Of a stretch of 64,000 nt of DNA, positions 10,458 to 22,410 are shown piece after piece (position 1 is the first letter of the stretch; each line of letters opens with the position of its first letter). This DNA comes from Strongylocentrotus droebachiensis. Its lineage: Eukaryota; Echinodermata; Echinoidea; Camarodonta; Strongylocentrotidae. A program made the position numbers and the translations under genes. Where the stretch lies: positions 1-64,000 of the forward strand of contig JAVYIG010007909.1 of the NCBI GenBank assembly GCA_035222895.1, read 5' to 3'. Below the pieces are notes generated by a model. The model was given only the letters and a program-made list of their open reading frames with translations. It did not search any database and was not told where the DNA came from.

Positions 10458-10670
10458 TACACTCTAAAAACTGAAATGTTGAATCACCATTTAAAAGGGC
10501 CGAGGAGTGACCACTCTTTCAAAATGTCAGATTGATACTTTTAACATGCTGGATTCAACCTTTATAGTGTTGGATCCAGCATGTTCAAAGTGTTAATCTA
10601 CCATTTTGAAAGAGTGGTCACTCCTCGGCCCTTTTAAATGATGATTTAACATTTCAGTTTTTAGAGTGTA
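10458..10670. mobile_element. Foldback TIR element with TA borders
   Basis: TA-CACTCTAAAAACTG at the left is mirrored by CAGTTTTTAGAGTG-TA at the right. Pairing continues inward through GGGCCGAGGAGTGACC, giving arms of roughly 95 bp and a short centre. TA at both borders fits a Tc1/mariner-type non-autonomous element. It has no coding content. Confidence 0.7.
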
Positions 10671-11768
10671 CATGTATAAAGTAATGAGGCAATATTTAAA
10701 AGAGTAAGACACCACGGCAATCTCGTATTTGCTACAACTTTCGACACCATCCTGTAAAATACGATGGTTGAATGGTAAAACAATCAACATTTTCGGTGGA
10801 AAAAAGTATTAATTTGAACAAAAACGAACCCCTCCCCATGTTCGTCTTTTTGTCTGTCTGTCTGTCTGGATCAACAATTATAGCTCAAAATCCTACCCTA
10901 TTGTCATTAAGAAGACAAATATTCTTATGTGTGTGGAAGATTCATCAGAAGGCACAGTAAAGTTTGATAGGAGAAATCCCTTTTTAAAATTTCAATCTGA
11001 GATAAGACTTTACTTCCATGACTCTATGAAGGCTTATTGGAAAATACATATCTAATCTAATATTTTCTTTGTTTACATTCTTCGAGGATTATTGTAAATC
11101 AGTATTCACTGTCATAGAAAAATTCTTACATCAACTAAATAATTACACAAACATGGTATTCCGATAAATTCTAAAAGACATTTTTTGCATAGATTTTTCG
11201 TGAATGTTATACGCTTTTCATGATTGATGAATTCTATTATCAAAAGAAACGTAAGCTTTTCCTTTTGTCATGCCTATATTCCACTCAATTAAGAATTTCA
11301 CAAAATTCTCAGTGTAAATTAAAATTTAACCTCCAGAAATACAGCTCTGCAAATTAAATGAACGTATATTTAGGCTACTCCAAATGACGATTTATGTCAT
11401 ATTTTACATGGAAACTAGTACTCAATGCAGTACAGTACTGGAATAATGACGTGTTTCCTTTATAGAGTGAGCACATTTCACATGGTGCACCACCACGAAG
11501 CATCTGTCACAAGAGAGTTTCTCGTCCAAGGTGGAAGTCATTTTACCAAATTCCCGAATTACACTTGGACAATTTCATGTTTGTTTTTAAAGATATCTCG
11601 TCGACAAAAATTACTGGGCGTTGTCAGGGAAAGGCAACAACAGGCTGCTTTTCATAGACTCTTTCTTTTATATCATTAGTATAAGCAGCCCTTTGAGATC
11701 TCAGGTACTCTTCCAAAATAATTCATTTTATTTTAATATTTTTTTAGTAATCATTCTATCATATCGTT
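10671..11768. other. No gene recognised
   Basis: AT-rich spacer downstream of glass. The short open frames at 10772-10960 and 11425-11679 lack any familiar motif, splice context or compositional bias and are not called. Confidence 0.4.
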
Positions 11769-12870
11769 GTCACCCGGGTAATATCTGAACGACCATGTTA
11801 GATTATCCACAAGGAGTGATATCTTGAAAGATACATACTCTGTATTCCCATGGACAGTTATACAGGAACACCTGGGGGGTGGGGGTGTTTCACAAAGATC
11901 CTAAGTCGAATTTAGCTCTAAATTGGACTTAAAAATTACGGAGAGCCATTTGTAGCCTTGAAATAAAATATATTCAATAGTGAAAAAATTCAAATATTTT
12001 AGACTTTTTATAAATTTCACATCAACTCCCATGAAATATCTTTTGTAATAGGAATCATGAATGATTTGAATTAACATTTGTATGCCTTTTAAAATAAATT
12101 TTACAAAACATTTTCATAGATGCTAACGGCTTTCCATAATTGTTAAGTCCAACTTACAGATAAGTTCAACTTAGGATCTTTGTGAAACACCCCCAGATGA
12201 TAATCTAGGACAGTCTGGGGTAAGTGACCCATTACAGGTAACCCGGAGTGCAGGATAACGTGAAAGATGCACACTCTGTCGTCCGATGGACAGTAATAAC
12301 AAATAATAGAGAAAGATCAGGTAAGATTCATCCAGGAAAGTCTCGGGTGAACACTGGGTGACCTTACAGACGTTTCTCAGAGTATGGGATAGCTTGAAAG
12401 ATGAACGCACTTTCTTTCGATGGACAGGGATAAAGGAACACCGGATAAGAGTCACCCAGGATAGTCTCGGATGAACACTTGGTGACCTTACAAACGTTTC
12501 TCAGAGTATGGGATAGCTTGAAAGATGAACGCACTTTCTTTCGATGGACAGGGATAAAGGAACACCGGATAAGAGTCACCCAGGATAGTCTCGGATGAAC
12601 ACTTGGTGACCTTACAAACGTTTCTCAGAGTATAGGATAGCTTGAAAGATGAACGCACTTTCTTTCGATGGACAGGGGTAGAAGAACTTCGGGTAAGATT
12701 CACCCAGGAGGGTCTCGGATGAACATTGGGTGATCGTATAGAGGCTACTCTGAGTACAGAATAGCTTGACAGGTAAACATTCTCTACAGGACAGTAGCGG
12801 ACGAACGCCAGGTGATCATCGGACGGGATGGATTCATTCCTGACTGACTGCAGTCCGTCCAGAGCGACTC
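11769..12870. repeat. 124-bp tandem array, interrupted, downstream of glass
   Basis: The landmark CGATGGACAG recurs at about 12284, 12418, 12542 and 12666; the last two steps are exactly 124 bp and the first 134 bp. Two central units are nearly identical and the outer ones progressively diverged; partial units extend to about 12830 on the right and back to about 11769 on the left. A 316-bp inverted-repeat element (11880-12195) splits one unit just after GGAACACC. The array begins about 20-60 bp beyond the glass stop codon, so it probably lies in the 3' UTR or immediately downstream. Confidence 0.8.
11880..12195. mobile_element. TIR element with GTGTTTCACAAAGATC ends, copy 1
   Basis: The left end TGGGGGTGTTTCACAAAG and its complement at the right are perfect inverted repeats, extending through ATCCTAAGT and a further imperfect stretch (AAGTTGGACTTAA). 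A related element at 39588-39906 and an end fragment at 37985-38085 define a family. There is no open frame. It interrupts the 124-bp tandem array, so it is younger than that array's founding units. Confidence 0.75.
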
Positions 12871-12891
12871 CAGAGTCTGGATCAGATGCTT

Positions 12892-13104
12892 CTACTCGTT
12901 CTTGTGGACCTTCATGTGTCTCGTTAGATTGCCACTCTGCGAGAACCTGAGGAGGCATATCTTACACTGGTAGGGTTTCTCCCCACTGTGGATGCGAAGA
13001 TGTTTGGTCAAGGTGGAGCTATCGGCGAAGGCTTTCCTGCAGTAAGCACACCGGTAGGGGCGCTCTCCAGAATGTGTACGCATGTGCGTAGTGACCGAAG
13101 AACT
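12892..13104 (-). CDS. glass: glass coding exon 6 (rest of finger 3, fingers 4 and 5, stop)
   Basis: Acceptor CTTTCCAG. Residues 374-443: finger 3 histidines H380/H384, finger 4 C392/C395/H408/H412, finger 5 C420/C423/H436/H440, then KNE and TAG. The finger 4-5 block ([20 protein letters not shown]) is almost invariant in Glass proteins. A possible polyadenylation signal (AATAAA on the minus strand) is at 11727-11732, more than 1 kb downstream, beyond the tandem array. Confidence 0.95.
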   Translation of the reverse strand, partial: SSSVTTHMRTHSGERPYRCAYCRKAFADSSTLTKHLRIHSGEKPYQCKICLLRFSQSGNLTRHMKVHKNE

Positions 13105-16100
13105 CTGGAAAGACAAAGGTAAGTACAACAACTTTGATTGATGTATTTAATTCTCTTTACAGACTTTTCCCAAATTTAATTTACAAAGGGATTAAAACAT
13201 AATGAATGAATAATATGACTGATGCTTGATAAGTAACATAAAATAATTACATTATTGAAAAGTAATAACTTAAAAGAATCATAAAGAAAGATTATCATAT
13301 ACTTTATATACAGATGATAACTTTTAAAGCAGTTTCGATTTCATAATTGAATGTAGCATAAGATTAAGTAAGATTAAGTTAAGTATTAGCTAACAGGTTG
13401 ATATAATTTGATTTCAGTTCTAATTTCAGTTTTAATTCATTCAGTTGATATTAAATAAATAGATACATGATACCTTGTCAGGTTAACACATGAAGGCTGA
13501 TACGTACCGGTAACTTATTCCAAAATCTCAAATGTTAGCATTTTCGAATATGTTTGAATCAAAATGATGAACTGAAGTCTTATCTATGTCTTACTTATGT
13601 TTTGTAGCAGACTTTCTTTTAAATACACTTAACTTTAAATGTACACCTCGTTTTAAATAGTTTAACATTACGTTCATTCCAGGGAATGATAATTCGTTCA
13701 GTTGTTAAATATCAACCATAAATTAGCTCACCTCACCATGCCACTCAATTCTCATGATCAAATATACACATTTCGCGGTTTTGATTACCATATCTTATTA
13801 CTAGCTGTGATAATAATTAATATGTTAAATATTCTTTTAATTTCAAGTATTGACGAGGACTCTGAGATCTAGATGAAGAAAGGAGTCAATATCGTGGACT
13901 AAACCCAAACGTTGATTATATCAACTAATGTATGGGTAGGCTATTAGTCACTGGACATGGAGGCATACACTTTCAAGAAATCTTAAGGGTGATTTCAATC
14001 ATCTATATTGCAATATCTATAGAAAACGTGTTCGGACAATTTATGTCATTATCATGTTCGAACATTTCAATAGGTGACGTACAGAGCTATTAGAATAGCC
14101 TTAGGTGGATTTCTTAAAATATTAGCGACCGTGTTACTGCAGATACTATGTCCCTTCTGCAGCCAACATCAAATTCTTTAGAACTTTGCAGGAATTATGA
14201 ATATGTCATGTTTGTCCTATCTGTGAAATTTAAACATTAGCAGTGTCCTAGTATTCAAATTATGCAAGGGAACCCGTTTACCTTCTAGACTTCACTGTCA
14301 AACACTAATGAGTGACTGACTGACATATTTTTTCTTTGGTAATAATATACATAAAATGAGCTTCATTAACCAGGTACATGAGCATTCGTCTACATAGTCA
14401 TCAATAACCCACCATTTGGTAAAAGGGTCTGAAAATCAGACTATTATTAAGGTGATTGCAATCACTGATGTCGATTCGACAACTAATTGTCCTTATTTCC
14501 ACTAACAACCATTTTCAAGCCCTTACGTTTTGAGGGAAGTTTTAATTAGTATTGTCTTTCAAATGCAGTTGGAATAATACCTTTTCATTTTTGGGGCCCT
14601 TAAATGGGACATAGTTCCTTTAAGTGTATTATCAACTATACATAGCTGTATCTCACCTGAGAGAATTGTCGATTACAGATGAGGCATCTGAATGGTTTTT
14701 CACCTGAATGTGTTCTCATATGAGCCGTTAAGTTTGCTGTTTGAGAGAAAGACTTCTGGCAGGTTGGACAGTGATAAGGTTTCTCACCCGAATGGGTTCG
14801 CATGTGTGTTTTCAGTGTGCTTGGCCTTGCGTAAGACTTACCGCATATGTTGCATTGGTTACTACCTGCAAATAATATGATTCAAATATAATAACGGTTA
14901 GTGATTGTTATACATTATTTCAAAGGCTTTCGAAAAATCAAGTAATACACTATTTCAATATGCTATAGTACATCCCATACTCAGTGGGATTACGTAATAC
15001 GCCATTGTAATGTGCGTTTATTTCAATTAAAGATGGGTTTATGGCTATCAATCTTGTTTTCGAAATTCTTCACGATCGCGTTGGTATATATTTTGAAGAA
15101 TAAATAAAGAATCAGGTGGTATTTATCATGTTTATGTTATGGCTTTTTTTTTTTCCTACCAAGAAGGTAACAGACCGGTGGTTCAGGGGATAGGCCAAGG
15201 GTCTTTGAAACAAAATAAGTGATGTGCTCCGTTCAAATCACTGTCATTGCTCCAGGACATGTAAATGAATCATTAATCATCATATCCCACTATTTAATTT
15301 CCTAAAAACATTATACCATTTAAATGAATTGCAAGAAAAAAGAAAGAAAGAAAAACAAAAAAAAATTACAATAAAAACAAACAAACAAAACAAATATAGC
15401 GAAAAGAGAAATACATCAATGTCATATTATTCGGGAGAAGACAACAGGCATTTAGTAATCTATTTCTTCTGCTTACTTTTCTTGTGTTCGCTCTTATTTT
15501 TGTTGGATCTGACTTGGACCATCCTCCCACAGAAGTAGAGAGGTGGAGGAGGCGGTGGGGGAGGGACGCTGGGCTGTGATGCATGGTGATGGTGATTGGT
15601 GCGCCAGGCGGGCGGGGTGGGCGTATACGGCAGGGAGAAACGGCTCTCATCGGCCGAAGAGCGTAGCTTGGAGGCGTAGTCTTCATAGGTAGCCCCGCCC
15701 ACTGAAGTAGGCGTGGATGCTGTGGAGACGAAGGGCGAGGCTTGTTGATGGTTGGGGTGGACCGTGGGATGGGTGGTGTGGTGACCTGGACTGTGGGCGG
15801 ACTGAGATCGTGCAGCCGCTACCGAGGAAGAGTTGAGGAAGTTCGGCTGATGATGAGGGAGGACATCGGAACATGGAAGGATACCTGATGTACCATTCTA
15901 TTATGATGTAGAAAGAATGGAGAGACGGAGAGAGAGAGAGAGAGCGAGAGATATTTATTAGATATTGTTCGTTTTTATTTTCATGGAACATTTTATCCTT
16001 GATATTTTTGCTGTATCAAATGAATTATTGGTGTACAATGTCATCATATTGAAATCGCATAGTGAATACAATCCACACTATAGTCATAGACAATTCTCCG

Positions 16101-19100
16101 TTTAAGGTTGTAATTAATATTGGGGGGGGGGGGGGGCTTTGGTAGACACATACACAAGTCATAAGTGATACGGAAATAAGTATTACAAAAATATATATTT
16201 ACAGGAACAGGTATGGTATTTTCCCGATACATTTCTAAAACTGTATTTATAAAACAATCAAGGCACCACTATTTAAGTAAACTAACCATATTTCAAGCGT
16301 TTTGAAAACGAATAAGTCATACATAATTTGTAAAGTCAATTTTGAAGTTTCATTATTTCTATAGATCACGGATAGTTTTGCCATCAGAATTCTAAAATCG
16401 GATAATGAAAGGAGGGCATTTCTATTGAAACAGAACCAGAAAATAAATCATTTTGCTCCATCCATTCGAGAAAGAAATACATGCTTAATGCGAGGATTAA
16501 TAGAGGTGGTAATAAACAATAAAAACGATTTCATGAGACTTACCAAAGTGGGAGACTTCTGCCATGAGCCACCATAGCCTTGTTGATCGGAGCCTTGAAC
16601 ACCATAGCCTTCACGCAATAAATCTGAGTTTAAAACAGCAAGAATATGCTTGAAAATTTAAAAGCCCAAATAATACTTGAAAAAAAGTTGGGTATGGAAC
16701 TAAAGAAAAAGCAATAATGATAGAGATAATAATAATGGCTTTTCAAATCTTTAATCACCGTGGATAGAAATTGTAGAATGCCACACACTTTAGAGTATAT
16801 ATTATATTATTATACACTACACGTGTGACTAAAGTCGACTGTAGCAATCCTTTGCTTGTTCCTTTAATTTACCAAAGACAGGATATGGTTAAAGTAAATG
16901 CATCTTGATCTTCATCATCTCACAAACGCGTCTTTGGGATTAAACTCGCCTACATCTCAAGGCGATTATTAAAAAAGGATAAAAACGTTACACAATCTAA
17001 GAAATTTTCAACCAAAATATACGGATATTTGAATTTAATTGTTTCACCCCACCATTTGATCTGTTCCCCACCTCTAGCGTCATCCAGAATATTTATCTTG
17101 CTAAATACTGTCTCATAATTTTATGTTCAAGATGGTTGACCATTGTAACTTGCCTTTTGTCGGGATAAGCTATTTTCGTCCAAGAGTTTTTTTGTATTTA
17201 AAATGTAGTTTTGTCATCTCAATGTTTTTTATTCTTCAAAATGTCAGTTCTTGCTAAAGGCCTAGTAACTGATATGGTATCTGATATACATAGAACAAAT
17301 TATTTCAGATATTGCGTGTTAAAAGTGTACAATTCCCGGCTTGTTCTCGTGATAAGATTAATGAAGTAAGAGTAAACAAAACACGACATTCCCCCTCCCC
17401 CTTTTCATGACTTTTTAGACGTCATTATAAGTTTGATATAGGTAAAGCGAAATGTTGAATTATGTATAGTAGGATATCTTAGACCGCGATTCTAGAATAA
17501 TATGAAGTAACAATGAATAGATTGACGCTGTTCCATATCACAAAGTTAAATTCAGCATGATCACGTAACCCATGTAATTATGATATTAAAGTCTTACTCA
17601 GAGTGGAACAAATACAAAAATTACCAATGCAACTAAAGGAATAATATTTTATGATGATTGATAATGACAACACAGATATGTAAATTGAATAATATCAATT
17701 TTCAAAAATATGTTTTCATCTTGTTTAGTCCTGTCAAGGTAACTCTGAGAATAATATAATAACCATTAAATGGTGTGCGAAATATTTGTCATATAAATAT
17801 ATACATGTATATCATCTGCAACCTTGTGGGGCTGGTTATTAACTTTGTGCTTTTCTATTACTATTCCATTGTTCAATTACCAATGATTTCAAAATGCAAA
17901 ACGGTCGATAGCTGAAGCGCATCGTAATTACTTGGACAATTACCAATCCAAAGATAGATCATAAAGAAACTTATCGTAGGCATAACAGAATAAACAGCAT
18001 GGACGTTAAAGTTTGCTGTTTACTCGGTATTTTTTCTCTTTTCCATTCTGTAGAAAGCAAAACGGTGACCCCCAGAATCTTTAAATGCTCAATTGTTATT
18101 TGTGACTTTGATTTATCACCTGGTGCAATGTGCTCATTTTCGCGCTTAGTAGATACGATACGTGTAACATACTTTCACGTAAAACATTATTCATATCATA
18201 AATGTATTTTGTCACGTAGTTTATTTTATGCACTATTATTTGAAAAAAGGTCAATAAATGATTCAAAATCTAAACAAGTGTAATCGTAATGTTTAAAACG
18301 AAAATCCTGTTATTGTAGTACAAGTACAGCACGATTTCATGGGGGGAGCTCAGAGTACGAAATCTGTTCGAATTCAATATATTGAAAGTTTAAAGGGCAA
18401 TTCAACTTATGAAATAACTTAAATTGTATTAATTCAAAGCAGAAATATGAGAAACAGAATGACGAAAGTTTGAGAATCAATTGGACCGATAAGAAAGTGC
18501 GAAATTCAAATTGGCGATTTGGTCATTGGGTAGTCACGGCGACTCTCTCGTTCGTTCAGTGTACACAAAATAACTTTAATTTCTGTTTTTTACTAAGTGC
18601 CTTCTTTCTTCGGTAATACTCAAATGTATCATGGAAAGCATTTTATCATAGGGCTTCTGAGTCATACATTTTGAGAAATTGTCATTTTAGTAATCTCGTG
18701 TGTTGGAACAACTGGGACAGTCGTCTGCCAATATACATCAACATGCTCACAGTGACATTACCGTTTCGGCTTTAATAGAATTAATTTCTTTCAAACATTA
18801 TGAACAATAAAAATTTGCAAATATAACATACATTCGTTTTACTTTAATGATGTCATGAATATATGCTTATTGATAGTACTTTTGTCTGATTCATTCAGAT
18901 TCTCAGATACTGTCCACCGGCACCCCTACCAAGTAGAGATGTAATATTATCTTCTTTTTGAGAGAGAGAGGGGAAATCGATTTTTTGCCAAACTACTTGA
19001 ATGGTTATGTGTTCTTCCTTGTCTTAAAACTGTTATGCTCTTGAAACAATTGCTTGTGTCGTTATGTATTTTAAAATCTATTACTTCATTCTTTTGTTGA

Positions 19101-22087
19101 TATCAAGTTTCAAGTTTCAAGTTTAGGTATTTCCACTTTATCGAAAATAACATAACTGAACATAATGAACATGGTAATAATTATAGCTAAACATACAATA
19201 TAGAAACATAATGTACATGGTAATAGTTTTACCAAAAGATACAATCATAAGTCTGATAAATTTATTGCAAATAGCTAAATAAAGTGGGGGGATCTACTGA
19301 AAATCAAAGCTTGAATTATGTAGGTCCCAGTTAATAGGTTTGTATATAAATTACGGTATCTGGATAAACAAAAGATATTTACAAAAGCATGTGATTATAC
19401 GAGAGTTATCTTAGAGTGACATATTTTACTCAATTACATATGACAGATATAACAGAAAGAAATACAAGAAAATAAATGTTATATTGAAATGAAGTGAAGA
19501 ATACCTGTATAGGGCAGAACAGCTCCGTGATGGCTTGGATTGTCGACTGGTTGAGGAGGTTGATGATGATAGTGATGATGGATGTTGGATACCCCACTCA
19601 GAGGATAATCACTAAGCGGTTTCCTTGGTAACATAACAGGTGAATGAAGTGTGGTCATGTGATTGGTCTGAGGTCCTCTCGTGAAATCACTCTCAGGATA
19701 AAGTGGAAGGTTTCTATTCGGAAAGAACAAAACAATTTCACTTTAATAAATTTCTTCAAACGAGGACTACAAGCAAACAAACAATTTTTAAAATTATTTT
19801 CAAGACAATCGGTAGATATTATCAATGTATCAAAGGTATTAACCACAAAAGGTTTATTAGAGAATCATGGGTCAAAGTTCATTAAATTAATAATTATCAT
19901 GGCTCTTTCACAAACAAATCCTTTAAAATAAAGTTTGAGTTTGAGTTTGAGTTTATTGGTTTCACATTTCACATGCAGATTTAATACAGATAACAAAATA
20001 TACATAAAATACATATTGTTTCATAATTAAAAAAAAGGATTATAGTAATTGACAAATTAATCAGACTACAAAGTTACATATCATCAAATTTGTTTGACAA
20101 CTAATATCATTTAAAGGAAACCCAGACAAAAAAAGTACAAACTGTGAAATGTGCAGGAACCTATAGAAAAGCAGAGCTTGTAAAGAATAGGTTCCTGGGA
20201 GACTTGAAAAAATGACAGGGACAGAAAATGTTTACTTTAGTGAGACGTACAGCAATTTGACAAATACTTTTTACGGGTTCAATAAAATAAAATACAGAAA
20301 AAACGAAAAAAGAAAGAAAAAGAAATACACTAAAACGAAGAGGAGTAAGTTAATAAGATAAAGTTTGTAATTCTTTTGTAAAGTATTGTAATGTTATCTT
20401 TTTCTTCAACTGATCGGGTGATTTTAACAGCCCTAACATTTTCTAGTTTATTTCGTTTATACATTATGCAGCCTTTACCAAAATATTTCATTCTTTTTTT
20501 CATTATTTCGTTTTATAAGTATTGATAATTTAGAATCTTTAATGTCATTTTAGGTGTTAGGGGCTAGTTGTCGGGCCCCTCATTCATTACAGTACGTAAG
20601 TCAGAAACACAGTTAAGATGAAAATCACACCAATAATGAAAGGGAATTTTAATAATACAGATGTCTGTACACAACGGTCTCAAGTCTTACTTTTGTGTAC
20701 GTAATCTGCTCTAGATAAATCATTTTTATATTTCACCGAGATGTAGATGATAAAAAATGCGAAAATGACTGAAAGAAAAAAATTGAGATAATGACTTAAA
20801 TTATGTATGCTAATCACACCAATTTTCATTAAACAGATGATCGTTGGCATAATTTTTAACACAAAATTCAAAAATATATCATTATGAAATTAAAGGCAAA
20901 GTTGAAAACTTCATCGTCCATATAATAAGATTTTGTTTGCATCATCACCATGGAATTTTACAAACTTGGCATTCGACATGTTGGAAAATAAAGCCGTTGA
21001 ACCCTCGTTAGCATGGAAAGAAATCTTGGGAAAGATAACGAGAATCTTTTAGTTGTACGGGCATCCCAAAACTGTGAGAACCTGTAATTTACTTTGTCAT
21101 CTATTTGTTTATTTCATTTATTTATTTATTTATGTATTTATTTAAGTATTCATTCATTCATTTATTCATATATGTTTATATTCATTAATTTTGTTTCTAT
21201 ATTTATTTATTTATTTATTTATTCATTTGCTTAGTTATTTATTCATTTAATTTGTTGCTTGTCAGAGAAATCTGGAGTACAACGATGCGTCCCCTCCTTG
21301 TTTTAGAGCGATCGATTTACGCCCATAATATAGAGAGATTGATTTTTAATTGACGCAATCTTGATGATTCAAAGCTGAAACATTTTGACTGTGTGTTCAA
21401 TAGAAATCATGTTATAGGGCAGTTGCATTGGTCGTTAGAAAAGAAGTTATTTGTATCTGAAGGTCTATGCAATCATGCCCAGTAGACACTGAAGGTTGGT
21501 CAACCTTTCATTTTGATAATATCCTCTCCAGATAGAAAGAATTGCAAAGATAACACCAACATCTCAGGAGTGTCACTGATATGTTACAATAAACGAGCAG
21601 AAAATTAAACATTGATCTTCACTCCATGAAAGAAAAACCACCCGAAAGCTGACAATTAAGAAAAAAAGGTTAACCTCACGTTTTAGAATTGAATGAATTA
21701 TTGTTTCATATCAATATTTCCTTCATTCATTTCTATTTATTGAGTTGATAGTCGTCAGGTGCGATATATAAATATACCGATGAGCTATCCCGAAAAAATA
21801 ACATACATTAAAAGGTATTACCTATATAGATGGAAAATGCAATATGATACGAAATATACGAAGTTTCGTGACTTTAAGCCAGAAATGGCAATTGTTTTCA
21901 AAACCAGCGTTCTTCAAGTAGGACACCATTGCTACCACCCTACGAGTGATCGTCTAGACAATTTTTAACTTGTTACTTGAGACAACCCTGCAACCAGGGG
22001 CGTACGCAGGATTTTTTCAAGGGGGGGGTTTTAAAATATTTTGCTCCCGAAAATTTGAAAATCGCGCCGGCCGAAAAGTCGCTCAGT

Positions 22088-22118
<31 letters not shown>

Positions 22119-22196
22119 AAGCGGACACTTTTTTTTTTTTTTTTTGGAGGTCAAAAAAAAATCGCAACGACTCAGCCGGCCGAAAAGTCGCTCAGT

Positions 22197-22249
<53 letters not shown>

Positions 22250-22376
22250 AAGCGGACACTTTTTTTTTTTTTTTGGTCTCAAAATCTCAAAATTTGACAT
22301 TTTTTGCGTTGGGGGGGGGGGTAAGGTCACCTTATTTAGGTTAGCCGTGGGTATAATTTTTTTTTATTATTTTTTT

Positions 22377-22410
<34 letters not shown>

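Noticed and set aside
11850-12720. Regularly spaced repeats that might suggest a CRISPR array
   Set aside because: The 124-bp units are repeated in full with no unique spacers, in a eukaryotic context.
12488-12958. 156-codon minus frame overlapping glass exon 6
   Set aside because: It is in a different frame from the fingers and runs through the 124-bp array; the repeat lacks stops in that frame by chance.
18389-18776. Possible further TTAA-ended element (TTAAAGGGCAATTCAAC at the left)
   Set aside because: The candidate right end does not form an inverted repeat with the left.
22086-22382. Glycine-rich open frames around the G runs
   Set aside because: They are translations of G homopolymers inside a hAT-type element.
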